A stretch of 5,569 nt of DNA. Source: Gammaproteobacteria bacterium (GTDB taxonomy: Bacteria > Pseudomonadota > Gammaproteobacteria > SZUA-229). The DNA lies in the NCBI GenBank assembly GCA_016191795.1, contig JACPVK010000047.1:1-5569 (forward strand). Direction: 5' to 3'. Shown in pieces: positions 1 to 5,569 of the stretch (within the stretch, counting starts at the first letter, position 1; the number at the start of each line of letters is the position of its first letter). The notes beneath the pieces are model-generated. The model searched no databases and had not been told where the DNA came from. It saw only the letters and a program-made list of their open reading frames with translations. Both the position numbers and the translations under genes were made by a program.

Positions 1-999
1 GTCCTCGCCCATTTTGCCGGCAGTCGACCAGTCCCAAGACAGCTTGGTGGCAACACCACCCCGCGCAATGGCGGGGATATGGCAGGTTTGGCAGGCAAGC
101 TTGGCGGTGTGCTCATTCAGGCGAGCACCGTGGTTTTCCACCTCCATTGCTTTTACTTTATGTGGTGTGTTGCCGTGACAGGCCTGGCAAGTAGCCGGAT
201 TACCCTGATCTGGCTTGCCGGGTATGTGATACCCGCCCTTGTCCATGGCTGTAGGCGTATATCGACTACCTGCGACATCGTGACTGGACGTTTTATGGCA
301 GGTGCCACAGGAGAAATCCAGGCCGGTTACATCCATATGCACATCCAGTTCCTTATCAGGTGACGCCAGTGAACTGTCCATGTCACCGTGCTTGACGCCA
401 TCACCACCACCGCCCCTGAAGTGGCAGCCACCACAGGTATCACGACTGGTCTTGCCGACTTTTTGCGCGATCTTGTTCAAATCCACCGGATTCAAAAATT
501 TTCCGGATCCCGCCGGTAATTCCATCTTCTTGTACACCGGATGCCCGGCAAGGCCAGGAGGCTTGCTGTAATTACCGGTGGTGTCGTGACACACCAGGCA
601 GTCCACATTCACTTCGGACGTAAAATCAAAATTCTTGTCCTGCCAGCCATAACCGACATGACACGAGGTACAGGACGCATAGTTCTGTGAAATTGAAATA
701 CAGAAATTGTTCAGGACATTTTTTTTGCCCAGGCGCTGGCCGTTTTCCGGGTTCAGAAATTCCCACGTCCAGTGTTTGGTGAGATGCACCTGCTTCGCCG
801 CTTCGGTGTGACACGTCAGACAGGCTTTGGTCACTTCCGGACCACTTGCAAACGGCTGTTCCAGTTCCTTGAATTTGCTGTGATCAGCCGTTGAAGTCGT
901 TTTAGCAATGGCCATATTACTCACGACGATCAGGCCGAATGCAACCAACCCCGCCATAACGCTTCGAGTAAACGACCTGTGAGTTTGATATTTTTTCAT
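1..999 (-). CDS. Octaheme c-type cytochrome, tetrathionate reductase (Otr) family, 3' end outside window
   Basis: This is a periplasmic multiheme cytochrome; 333 codons are visible with no stop before the window edge. Residues 1-32 form a signal peptide (basic start, hydrophobic 15-32, cleavage likely after AIA). Seven CXXCH haem sites follow: CLTCH 60, CTSCH 110, CLVCH 134, CGGCH 189, CGTCH 231, CQACH 271 and CQTCH 303. The Gly-rich stretch after haem 4 (FRGGGGDGVKHGD) and the block around haem 7 (HTAKLACQTCHIPA) fit the octaheme tetrathionate reductase family, whose Shewanella member reduces tetrathionate, nitrite and hydroxylamine in vitro. The eighth haem site should lie beyond base 1, as it does in the paralogue at the right end of the window. 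The ATG at 999 has AGGGGGAG eight bases upstream. It lies 33 bases after the rhodanese stop and is probably the last visible gene of that operon. The family call is strong, but the physiological substrate and direction are unknown. Whether it has a membrane anchor cannot be seen. Confidence 0.9.
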   Translation of the reverse strand, partial: MKKYQTHRSFTRSVMAGLVAFGLIVVSNMAIAKTTSTADHSKFKELEQPFASGPEVTKACLTCHTEAAKQVHLTKHWTWEFLNPENGQRLGKKNVLNNFCISISQNYASCTSCHVGYGWQDKNFDFTSEVNVDCLVCHDTTGNYSKPPGLAGHPVYKKMELPAGSGKFLNPVDLNKIAQKVGKTSRDTCGGCHFRGGGGDGVKHGDMDSSLASPDKELDVHMDVTGLDFSCGTCHKTSSHDVAGSRYTPTAMDKGGYHIPGKPDQGNPATCQACHGNTPHKVKAMEVENHGARLNEHTAKLACQTCHIPAIARGGVATKLSWDWSTAGKMGED

Positions 1000-1007
1000 G
1001 AGGAATT

Positions 1008-1015
1008 CTCCCCCT
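1008..1015 (-). promoter_or_regulatory. Ribosome binding site of the left octaheme cytochrome gene
   Basis: On the minus strand this reads AGGGGGAG, eight bases before the ATG at 999. It fixes the start of a gene that runs off the left edge, and the signal peptide begins exactly there. It lies inside the 33-base gap after the rhodanese stop codon, which fits co-transcription. Confidence 0.75.
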
Positions 1016-1032
1016 AAATGATGCGAATTAAA

Positions 1033-2178
1033 TTACTTGCCGTGTTCCTTGAGTGTATATGTACCGTCCGGATTAAATTTCATAGTCGCATCCAGAAAGT
1101 ACACCTGCAGATCACTGCGCAACAGCCTGGCGGTGTCATACGCCTCGCCAGAACGCGCACCAGTTCCGCATAGAAACACGATGGGTTTGCCCAAAGGCAA
1201 AGTATCGATCTGTTTTTCCAGCATGCCGATTGGAATGTTGATAGCGCCCTTGATGCTGGCGTTATTAAATTCCCTGGGATCGCGAACATCCACCAGCATC
1301 AACGCTTGCGGGTTCTCTTTCATGATGCGATCAAAAGAGGCCACCGTCATGGTGCCCTTTTCCTTGCCAGCTTCGATATTCAATGGACCGGCGGTAGCAA
1401 CTACCGCTACGGCAGGCGCGCCGGCGGCAGGCGCCACACCATACAACTTGACCCAGTCCGGATAACCTTCAACATAAGTTTTAACATTGCTATATCCCAA
1501 GGCTCTGGCTTTTGCAGCAGACTTGTTGCTGAGCACACAGTCCACACCGCCACAGTAATAAATAATCGGTGTCGCTTTGTCGGCCGGCAGCTGGTCTACA
1601 TGTTTGTCAAAATCGGTATCGGAAATATTCACGGCACCGGGGATCGCGCCTTTATCAAAGGTACGCTTGGGTCGGGCGTCAATCAACATGAATACTGTTT
1701 TTTCATCCTGCAATTTTTTGATATAGGCACCCGATACCGACTGGCCTGTGCCTTTCGCTACCCAGTCCGGGTAACCTTCGGCATACACATGAATGTTGGT
1801 GTAACCGAGTTTTTCAGCCTTTAAGGCGGAATTGTGGCTCAACATGCAATCGACACCACCGCAGTAGAAAATAAGCACGGAGTTTTTATCCTGCGGCAGC
1901 ATGTCGGTCATTTGTTCGAACTTGCTGTCCGGAATATTAACCGCACCGGGAATATGGCCCGGGTCATACTGGCGTGCGGTAGGTCGCGAGTCGATGACCA
2001 TTACGCCTGGCCTGGGCGGGATGTCTACGTTTTGTTTAACAAACTCTACATCGACCAGTTTGCTGTACCAGCCTTCCTTTGCCTTTAGTTGTACGCCTGT
2101 CGAGCTAGCGCAGCCATAAGTTAATAACACCACTAGAATCGTCAACAATCTGGTTAAAAAATATTCCGGTAATTTCAT
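1033..2178 (-). CDS. Exported protein with three rhodanese domains, possible lipoprotein
   Basis: This is a predicted periplasmic sulfurtransferase-like protein of 381 residues. Residues 5-22 are a hydrophobic export signal ending in LTYGC-ASS. Cys23 could be lipidated, but Tyr at -2 and Thr at -3 make the lipobox atypical. Three rhodanese domains follow: about 41-141, 144-244 and 273-365. An Ala/Pro/Val-rich linker (about 249-264) precedes the third. Domains 1 and 2 are tandem duplicates with a 103-residue period. Each has a CGGVDC loop (Cys106, Cys209), a following LGY motif and an EGYPDW end. Domain 3 has a more classical CGTGARSG loop (Cys337, Arg342). The D-R/P-EF type motifs before each active site (VIDSRP, LIDARP, LVDVRDPREF) support the fold. 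The ATG at 2178 has AGGTGA six bases upstream and lies 29 bases after the transporter stop. The role is probably moving or sensing sulfane sulfur beside the Otr cytochrome and the transporter; no substrate can be read from the sequence. Confidence 0.9.
   Translation of the reverse strand: MKLPEYFLTRLLTILVVLLTYGCASSTGVQLKAKEGWYSKLVDVEFVKQNVDIPPRPGVMVIDSRPTARQYDPGHIPGAVNIPDSKFEQMTDMLPQDKNSVLIFYCGGVDCMLSHNSALKAEKLGYTNIHVYAEGYPDWVAKGTGQSVSGAYIKKLQDEKTVFMLIDARPKRTFDKGAIPGAVNISDTDFDKHVDQLPADKATPIIYYCGGVDCVLSNKSAAKARALGYSNVKTYVEGYPDWVKLYGVAPAAGAPAVAVVATAGPLNIEAGKEKGTMTVASFDRIMKENPQALMLVDVRDPREFNNASIKGAINIPIGMLEKQIDTLPLGKPIVFLCGTGARSGEAYDTARLLRSDLQVYFLDATMKFNPDGTYTLKEHGK
1447..2058 (-). repeat. Tandem duplication of a rhodanese domain (protein level)
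   Basis: Codons for residues about 41-141 and 144-244 of the rhodanese protein encode two similar domains. Their cysteines Cys106 and Cys209 are exactly 103 residues apart. Shared blocks include YCGGVDC, the LGY motif, EGYPDWV, and a GAVNI segment near each domain's start (IPGAVNI in both). The copies differ clearly at the DNA level, so the duplication is old. The third domain belongs to a different rhodanese subtype and is not part of this pair. Confidence 0.8.
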
Positions 2179-2207
2179 GACACATCACCTCACATTTCAC
2201 ATTTAAA

Positions 2208-3452
2208 CTATAACGCCGTAAATTTCTCGGTTGATTCGTTATAACGAACCAGCAGGTACCAAACCAGTAACAAGCCGCCGCTGATAATCAGTGTCCAGCC
2301 CCAGCCACCCAGCATTTCAGGGAAGTATGCCTGGTATCCAACATTGGTCATTTCGTATAACTCAACATTGTCTTCATTAATTGAAGTAATGTTGAATTTT
2401 TTAAACAGGGCACTGGCAATGGAACCCGACCAGGAAAAAAAGAAAATGGTCACCCACAATTTAAAATGTCCTTCACCCATACGCCACAACGACCCAGAAG
2501 CACAACCGCCCGCGAACACCATGCCGATGCCGAAGATCAGGCCACCCACCAGCGAGCCAATCCAGAAGGCGGGCGGAATGGCGATGTAGGGATCGATAAT
2601 ATTTTTTTGAAACAGCAAGGCCGCGATGGGAATACCGACGGCGAGAGCAAGAATAACCGCCTTGGTCATATCACCTTCGGCAGTCATAAACGGCTCACGA
2701 AATGCGCGCGCAAAACATAACCTTGATCGGTGCATGATAAAGCCGATGGCAAAACCGGCGAGCACAATGACGGCACGGGCAACCAGCTGGGTATTATCAG
2801 ATTCGTACCAGCTGGTGGCCCAGAGCAATACACCTACAACCACCGCCAGCCCAAGCAAGGGATAAAAACGTAACACGCTTTGCGGCATGGTGACACCCGG
2901 CGGCGCTACCATGCCCCACTCGATTTTTTCCAGGGTCCATAACAATAACTTGAGACCAATGAACGCACCCAGCATTAAACCCGCCGCCATGGCCCAGCCC
3001 GCCGGTGAGGCGTGTAATACCGGATTAAAAAATCCACCTGTAGTGCAACCACCAGCCAGCGCTGCACCCACTCCTAAAAACACACCACCCAAAGCGGCCC
3101 AGATGTATTCCAGTTTGGGTGGTCGTCGTGGCAGAAACTGGCGTGATAACAAGGCTGCGCAGAAAGAACCCAGCACCAGCATGATGTTCATTAATGACAT
3201 GCGATGCATAAGAAAGCTGTCCAGCTGTTGCGGTACGCCCAGCATCGGCCCCAGGCCAATCAGGTTGTTAAACCAGTCGCCCCAGAATTTAACGCCGCCA
3301 AACACACCCCAGAACAGGCCATTGATCATCAGACCAATCACCGCCAGCATCAGCAATATGCCACCCAGATACGGCGACCATTCTTCAACAAAAATTTTGT
3401 CGTAATCAGCCTTGAAACCGGCGAGCCACTTCGAACCGTTCGCGCTACTCAT
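2208..3452 (-). CDS. YeeE/YedE-family transporter of sulfur compounds
   Basis: This is an inner-membrane protein of 414 residues with about ten hydrophobic helices (near 28-50, 86-103, 117-134, 151-173, 196-213, 224-241, 263-281, 293-315, 332-350 and 385-402). It is built as two related halves. Each half holds the family's signature, AGGCTTGG (Cys136) and AGGCASGS (Cys317), and the second half also has the HRSRLCFARAF motif (Cys246). In characterised YeeE/TsuA proteins, conserved cysteines in such motifs line the thiosulfate path. By analogy this protein probably takes up thiosulfate or another sulfane-sulfur species. A selenium-linked YedE role is a weaker alternative, with no selenium gene in view. 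I chose the ATG at 3452 because GGAGG lies eight bases upstream. An in-frame ATG at 3497 would add 15 residues but has no clear ribosome binding site and lies inside a hairpin. The gene sits 69 bases after the cytochrome c gene and 29 bases before the rhodanese gene, so one operon is likely. Confidence 0.9.
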   Translation of the reverse strand: MSSANGSKWLAGFKADYDKIFVEEWSPYLGGILLMLAVIGLMINGLFWGVFGGVKFWGDWFNNLIGLGPMLGVPQQLDSFLMHRMSLMNIMLVLGSFCAALLSRQFLPRRPPKLEYIWAALGGVFLGVGAALAGGCTTGGFFNPVLHASPAGWAMAAGLMLGAFIGLKLLLWTLEKIEWGMVAPPGVTMPQSVLRFYPLLGLAVVVGVLLWATSWYESDNTQLVARAVIVLAGFAIGFIMHRSRLCFARAFREPFMTAEGDMTKAVILALAVGIPIAALLFQKNIIDPYIAIPPAFWIGSLVGGLIFGIGMVFAGGCASGSLWRMGEGHFKLWVTIFFFSWSGSIASALFKKFNITSINEDNVELYEMTNVGYQAYFPEMLGGWGWTLIISGGLLLVWYLLVRYNESTEKFTAL

Positions 3453-3460
3453 GATCTCCA

Positions 3461-3465
3461 CCTCC
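3461..3465 (-). promoter_or_regulatory. Ribosome binding site deciding the YeeE/YedE start
   Basis: The minus strand reads GGAGG followed by TGGAGATC and ATG, a consensus site at an eight-base spacing. It favours the ATG at 3452 over the in-frame ATG at 3497. The site directly touches the foot of the hairpin at 3466-3507, so folding there could affect ribosome access. Confidence 0.8.
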
Positions 3466-3507
3466 GCATGAATGCGTGGTACAAAATCTTGCACCACTAC
3501 ATCATGC
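3466..3507 (-). promoter_or_regulatory. Two-part RNA hairpin in front of the transporter gene
   Basis: In the minus-strand RNA, GCATGA (3507-3502) pairs with TCATGC (3471-3466). Inside that, GTGGTGCAA (3497-3489) pairs with TTGTACCAC (3484-3476), with one G-U pair and a four-base GATT loop. The two stems are separated by a symmetric four-by-four internal loop. Fifteen base pairs therefore form within 42 bases. No T-run follows, so it is not a typical terminator. Possible roles are an mRNA processing or stability element between cistrons, or control of transporter translation. The structure is seen; the function is inference. Confidence 0.55.
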
Positions 3508-3521
3508 GATTATTTTTATAA

Positions 3522-3914
3522 TTAGCTGCAGCTTGCCGGGCTGTCACCATCTTTCGCACCGTGGGTTACAAAGGCCTTGATGTCTTCCAGCAATTCCTGC
3601 TCCGGCACATCAATATATTTTTCTGCTGCCTTGTTGGAACCTTTGATGCTGGTGCGATATTGCTTGCTGACATATTGCTTGAGGCTTTCCTTACCCTTGG
3701 CATGTTTGTCAGCCGTGATATAAGCAGCCCATTCAGCCTTGGTTTTGGATGAAGGTGAAATTGCTGTATCCGTTTTTGCGGTGTGACAGGTAGTGCACAC
3801 TTGTCGGTAATAAACACGCCCACGTTTCCAGTCGCCGTCATAGGCGAAGGTGGTGGTATAGGTTGTGACGCAGAGAAAACCCAGAATGGCTGTGATCGAA
3901 ACTTTGGTATTCAT
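3522..3914 (-). CDS. Small periplasmic monohaem cytochrome c
   Basis: This is a protein of 130 residues. Residues 1-24 are a signal peptide (hydrophobic core, cleavage likely after TFA). One haem site, CTTCH, lies at 40-44, preceded by the helix GRVYYRQVC typical of class I-like cytochromes c. The mature protein contains no methionine at all, so the usual Met ligand to the haem iron is missing. His71 and His118 are the candidate sixth ligands. The C-terminus is an exposed-looking tail, DGDSPASCS, with Cys129 next to last. The ATG at 3914 has AAGGAG eight bases upstream. It is the first gene after the probable terminator at 4018-4051 and is followed by the YeeE/YedE gene, so it probably leads the operon. 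The likely job is carrying electrons to or from the Otr cytochrome; the partner is inferred from position only. I do not recognise a named family beyond cytochrome c. Confidence 0.88.
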   Translation of the reverse strand: MNTKVSITAILGFLCVTTYTTTFAYDGDWKRGRVYYRQVCTTCHTAKTDTAISPSSKTKAEWAAYITADKHAKGKESLKQYVSKQYRTSIKGSNKAAEKYIDVPEQELLEDIKAFVTHGAKDGDSPASCS

Positions 3915-4017
3915 GAAACGCGCTCCTTAATTTTTTAAGATCAGAAAATATTTAACTCATGTTCAACACTAAATAAACGAAAATAAAATCAGAAAAAACA
4001 TTCATTATTATTGTAAT
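3915..4017 (-). promoter_or_regulatory. AT-rich intergenic stretch, possible promoter of the cytochrome c operon
   Basis: About 100 bases between the probable terminator and the cytochrome c start are far richer in A and T than the surrounding genes. A TTGAAC hexamer (3966-3961) resembles a -35 box, but nothing at the right distance is a good -10 box. A TTAAAT hexamer nearby fits -10 in four of six places but lacks a good -35. A promoter is expected here because a terminator precedes it; its exact position cannot be called. Confidence 0.35.
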
Positions 4018-4051
4018 GAAAATCTGGCCTCCACGTTCAGGTAGAGGCCAG
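4018..4051 (-). terminator. Probable rho-independent terminator after the cytochrome b gene
   Basis: On the minus strand CTGGCCTC (4051-4044) and GAGGCCAG (4031-4024) form a perfect eight-base-pair GC-rich stem with a 12-base loop. It begins seven bases after the cytochrome b stop codon and is followed by ATTTTC. The T-tract is short, so termination may be partial. It separates the Otr2-cytochrome b unit from the cytochrome c operon. Confidence 0.6.
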
Positions 4052-4058
4052 GCACTGC

Positions 4059-4655
4059 TTAATGCACATCTTCCCAACCGGTTATCATCGCCTTGATATG
4101 TGAAGTTACCGTGTGGCCTGCTGTAGCAAGATACACGTGCGCTATGAAGAAAATCAGCATCATGAACGCGGCTACAACATGGAAAAATGCCACCCACTTC
4201 AGATCCAGCCAGCCAAATCCCCAGTCAGCCCAGGAGCCATAGAAGAGATAAAACCAGCCGGTAGTCCAGATCAATGGATTAATCACGATCAGTACAAACA
4301 AATACGCCAGACGTTGTAACGGATTATGTTTGCTCAAGGTGGTTTGACGAAATGGATGTGGCGCATTGGTGAAAATACCGGTCAGGTAAAACTTCAACAT
4401 CGCATCCACTTTTTGCATAGTGGGTATGTATTGCTTCCACTCTCCGGTCGTAAGGTGCCAGAACACAGCAAACACCCACAAGCCTACCAGCGTCCAGGCA
4501 GCAATAGTGTGAATATTCACCGCCTGTTTAAAGCCAAAAATACTCCACGAACCATGCACTTCAAACCCGGTCACCAGCAAAGTCATAATTAACAATGCCT
4601 GTGACCAGTGCCAGAATCGTTCAAAGCGTTTAAAGATGTAAATTCTTTCGCCCAT
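4059..4655 (-). CDS. Four-helix membrane cytochrome b (b561 / Ni,Fe-hydrogenase b-subunit type)
   Basis: This is an inner-membrane dihaem cytochrome b of 198 residues, close to the usual size of prokaryotic b561-type subunits. It has four hydrophobic helices, near 15-31, 48-69, 115-136 and 155-177. Candidate haem ligands are His16 (FERFWHW), His49 or His67 in helix 2, His159 (FFHVVAAF) and His173 (FIAHVYLATAG). The C-terminal block GHTVTSHIKAMITG resembles cytochrome b subunits of formate dehydrogenases and thiosulfate reductases, which pass electrons between quinones and a periplasmic partner. The ATG at 4655 comes two bases after the Otr2 stop, and its Shine-Dalgarno sequence (AAAGG) lies within the last codons of Otr2. 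The two are therefore probably translationally coupled and work as one complex. A probable terminator follows at once. The family is clear; the assignment to a quinol:Otr2 electron route is inference from this tight pairing. Confidence 0.9.
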   Translation of the reverse strand: MGERIYIFKRFERFWHWSQALLIMTLLVTGFEVHGSWSIFGFKQAVNIHTIAAWTLVGLWVFAVFWHLTTGEWKQYIPTMQKVDAMLKFYLTGIFTNAPHPFRQTTLSKHNPLQRLAYLFVLIVINPLIWTTGWFYLFYGSWADWGFGWLDLKWVAFFHVVAAFMMLIFFIAHVYLATAGHTVTSHIKAMITGWEDVH

Positions 4656-4657
4656 GA

Positions 4658-5569
4658 CTATTTACCTTTCTTGTACATGAAGTAGCGAATTGCACCGTGA
4701 CCCAGTACACCCACCAATGTGAGTAACGCGACGATGAATCCAAGCTTGTCGAGCAAAGGTGTAGTGTTGGTTCCAGGCATATACACACCTGGCACATCCT
4801 TTAATCGACCTTCGGGTTTATGGCATTGTGCGCACGCCAGTGCATCTTCTTTGGGTGCAACCATATGGGTAATAGGCCAGCTCATTTCGGTAGCAACAAA
4901 ACCCACTTCACCACTGTAGGGTTTGCCCGCTATTTTCATACCGGCAGCCACGGCCTTTTCAACATCGTAATTAATCCACAAGGCCGATTCCTTATCATCA
5001 GACAAACTGGTTACCACGAGATTGTTGTTGACCTTGTCGTACATCTGTTTGCCACGGAAAACCTTGGTTGGCCAGATGCGTGATTTGCCATCATCGGGGC
5101 TACCCTGGAAGGCGTTGATCTTGAGTATTTCATTGGGATCAAACCTGGTATCCGCCAGCGTCCAGATCACTGCACCGTTAAACCACTGGTACTCGGGTAT
5201 CACATATTTTTCCCAGCTGAAATCACCTTTCTTGCTGTCGTAAATATCATTGCCATCTGAGCCCTTGATCTGCAGACGATGACCCTTGTCATCCAGCTTG
5301 CCGGCTGTTGACCAGTCCCATTCCATCTTGGTCGCCATGCCGCGTGCATAAGCCGGAATGTGACAGGTCTGGCAGGCCAGTTTGTCGGTGTGACGGTTCA
5401 ATAAAGCCTGCTCGGCACCCGCATGTGGGTTGTTGTCGTGACAGGCCACACAGGTAGTTGGGTTGCGCTTTTCAGTGCTACCCCGAACCAAATGCCCTTG
5501 CTCATCGGCAGCTGACATCTGATTACGTGAACCTGCCACTTCATGGCTCTCGGTTACATGGCACTTGGA
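4658..5569 (-). CDS. Octaheme c-type cytochrome, Otr family, membrane-anchored, 5' end outside window
   Basis: The visible 303 residues are the C-terminal part of a second Otr-type cytochrome; the reading frame is open to the window edge. Fragment residues 1-4 (SKCH) complete a CXXCH whose first Cys lies just outside. CVACH 40, CQTCH 66 and CAQCH 246 follow, so four of the expected eight haems are covered. The region aligns with Otr1 from its fifth haem on: SHEVAGSR against SHDVAGSR, HTDKLACQTCHIPA against HTAKLACQTCHIPA, and the shared WDWSTAGK. The long haem-free stretch before the last CXXCH, including WPITHMVAPKEDALAC, is typical of the family's C-terminus. Residues about 274-296 form a single membrane helix with a short basic tail (YKKGK), so the protein is tethered to the inner membrane facing the periplasm. 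The true start is upstream of the window; the in-frame GTG at 5539 is only an internal Val codon. It is coupled to the cytochrome b gene two bases downstream. Substrate is unproven: tetrathionate, or another sulfur or nitrogen oxyanion. Confidence 0.88.
   Translation of the reverse strand, partial: SKCHVTESHEVAGSRNQMSAADEQGHLVRGSTEKRNPTTCVACHDNNPHAGAEQALLNRHTDKLACQTCHIPAYARGMATKMEWDWSTAGKLDDKGHRLQIKGSDGNDIYDSKKGDFSWEKYVIPEYQWFNGAVIWTLADTRFDPNEILKINAFQGSPDDGKSRIWPTKVFRGKQMYDKVNNNLVVTSLSDDKESALWINYDVEKAVAAGMKIAGKPYSGEVGFVATEMSWPITHMVAPKEDALACAQCHKPEGRLKDVPGVYMPGTNTTPLLDKLGFIVALLTLVGVLGHGAIRYFMYKKGK

Noticed and set aside
79..571. Plus-strand frames at 79-363 and 302-571
   Set aside because: Both are antisense to the left octaheme cytochrome, whose seven CXXCH motifs fix the coding frame on the minus strand.
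1..999. Hydroxylamine oxidoreductase or NrfA-type nitrite reductase as identity of the left cytochrome
   Set aside because: The spacing of the haem motifs, the GGGG-VKHGD block and the similarity to the anchored paralogue fit the Otr family better; no CXXCK site is visible.
1306..1824. 172-codon plus-strand open frame opposite the rhodanese gene
   Set aside because: It is antisense to a well-supported gene, has no recognisable domain, and the amino acid make-up looks like the shadow of the real frame.
2887..3405. 172-codon plus-strand open frame opposite the transporter gene
   Set aside because: It lies wholly antisense to the YeeE/YedE membrane protein and is Pro/Asn/Ala-rich low-complexity, as expected for the reverse of hydrophobic codons.
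3453..3497. Longer transporter start at the in-frame ATG at 3497
   Set aside because: It has no good ribosome site and lies inside the hairpin, whereas the ATG at 3452 has GGAGG at ideal spacing.
3926..3939. Small palindrome CTTAA-TTTT-TTAAG overlapping the cytochrome c ribosome site
   Set aside because: It is only five A/T-rich pairs and would be too weak to matter; it probably reflects local base composition.
3952..4197. 81-codon minus-strand frame overlapping the end of the cytochrome b gene
   Set aside because: It overlaps the real gene in another frame, crosses the terminator hairpin and shows no domain.
5537..5539. GTG as the start of the right-hand cytochrome
   Set aside because: The frame stays open to the window edge, and the residues upstream (SKCH...SHE) match the paralogue's haem 5 region, so this is an internal Val codon.

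Overview
The window suggests a sulfur-metabolising, respiratory proteobacterium, most likely a gammaproteobacterium. This is inferred from gene content (octaheme cytochromes of the tetrathionate reductase type, periplasmic rhodanese, YeeE/YedE transporter, b561-type cytochrome) and not from any phylogenetic marker. All six genes lie on the minus strand, so transcription runs from the right end of the window to the left. Coding density is high, and no stretch longer than 300 bases lacks a gene. I see no tRNA, rRNA, CRISPR array or insertion sequence.

Right end, transcribed first: the C-terminal part of an octaheme c-type cytochrome (Otr2, 4658-5569, start outside the window) that ends in a membrane anchor. 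Two bases later follows a four-helix cytochrome b (4059-4655). A hairpin with a short T-rich tail (about 4018-4051) sits directly after it and probably ends this first unit. The next 100 or so bases are very AT-rich and may hold a promoter.

Middle to left end: a second unit runs in the order monoheme cytochrome c (3522-3914), YeeE/YedE sulfur-compound transporter (2208-3452), exported three-domain rhodanese (1033-2178), and a second octaheme cytochrome (Otr1, 1-999, 3' end outside the window). The gap between the cytochrome c and the transporter holds a two-part hairpin that abuts the transporter's ribosome binding site.

Working model (inference): the two Otr paralogues are periplasmic enzymes acting on tetrathionate or another sulfur or nitrogen oxyanion. 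Otr2 would exchange electrons with the quinone pool through the cytochrome b. The monoheme cytochrome c may shuttle electrons to Otr1. The rhodanese would handle sulfane sulfur in the periplasm, and the YeeE/YedE protein would move thiosulfate or a related sulfur species across the inner membrane. The most notable points are the pair of diverged Otr genes flanking one sulfur-handling cassette, the unusual CGGVDC loops of the rhodanese, and a monoheme cytochrome c that has no methionine ligand but has a cysteine next to its C-terminus.
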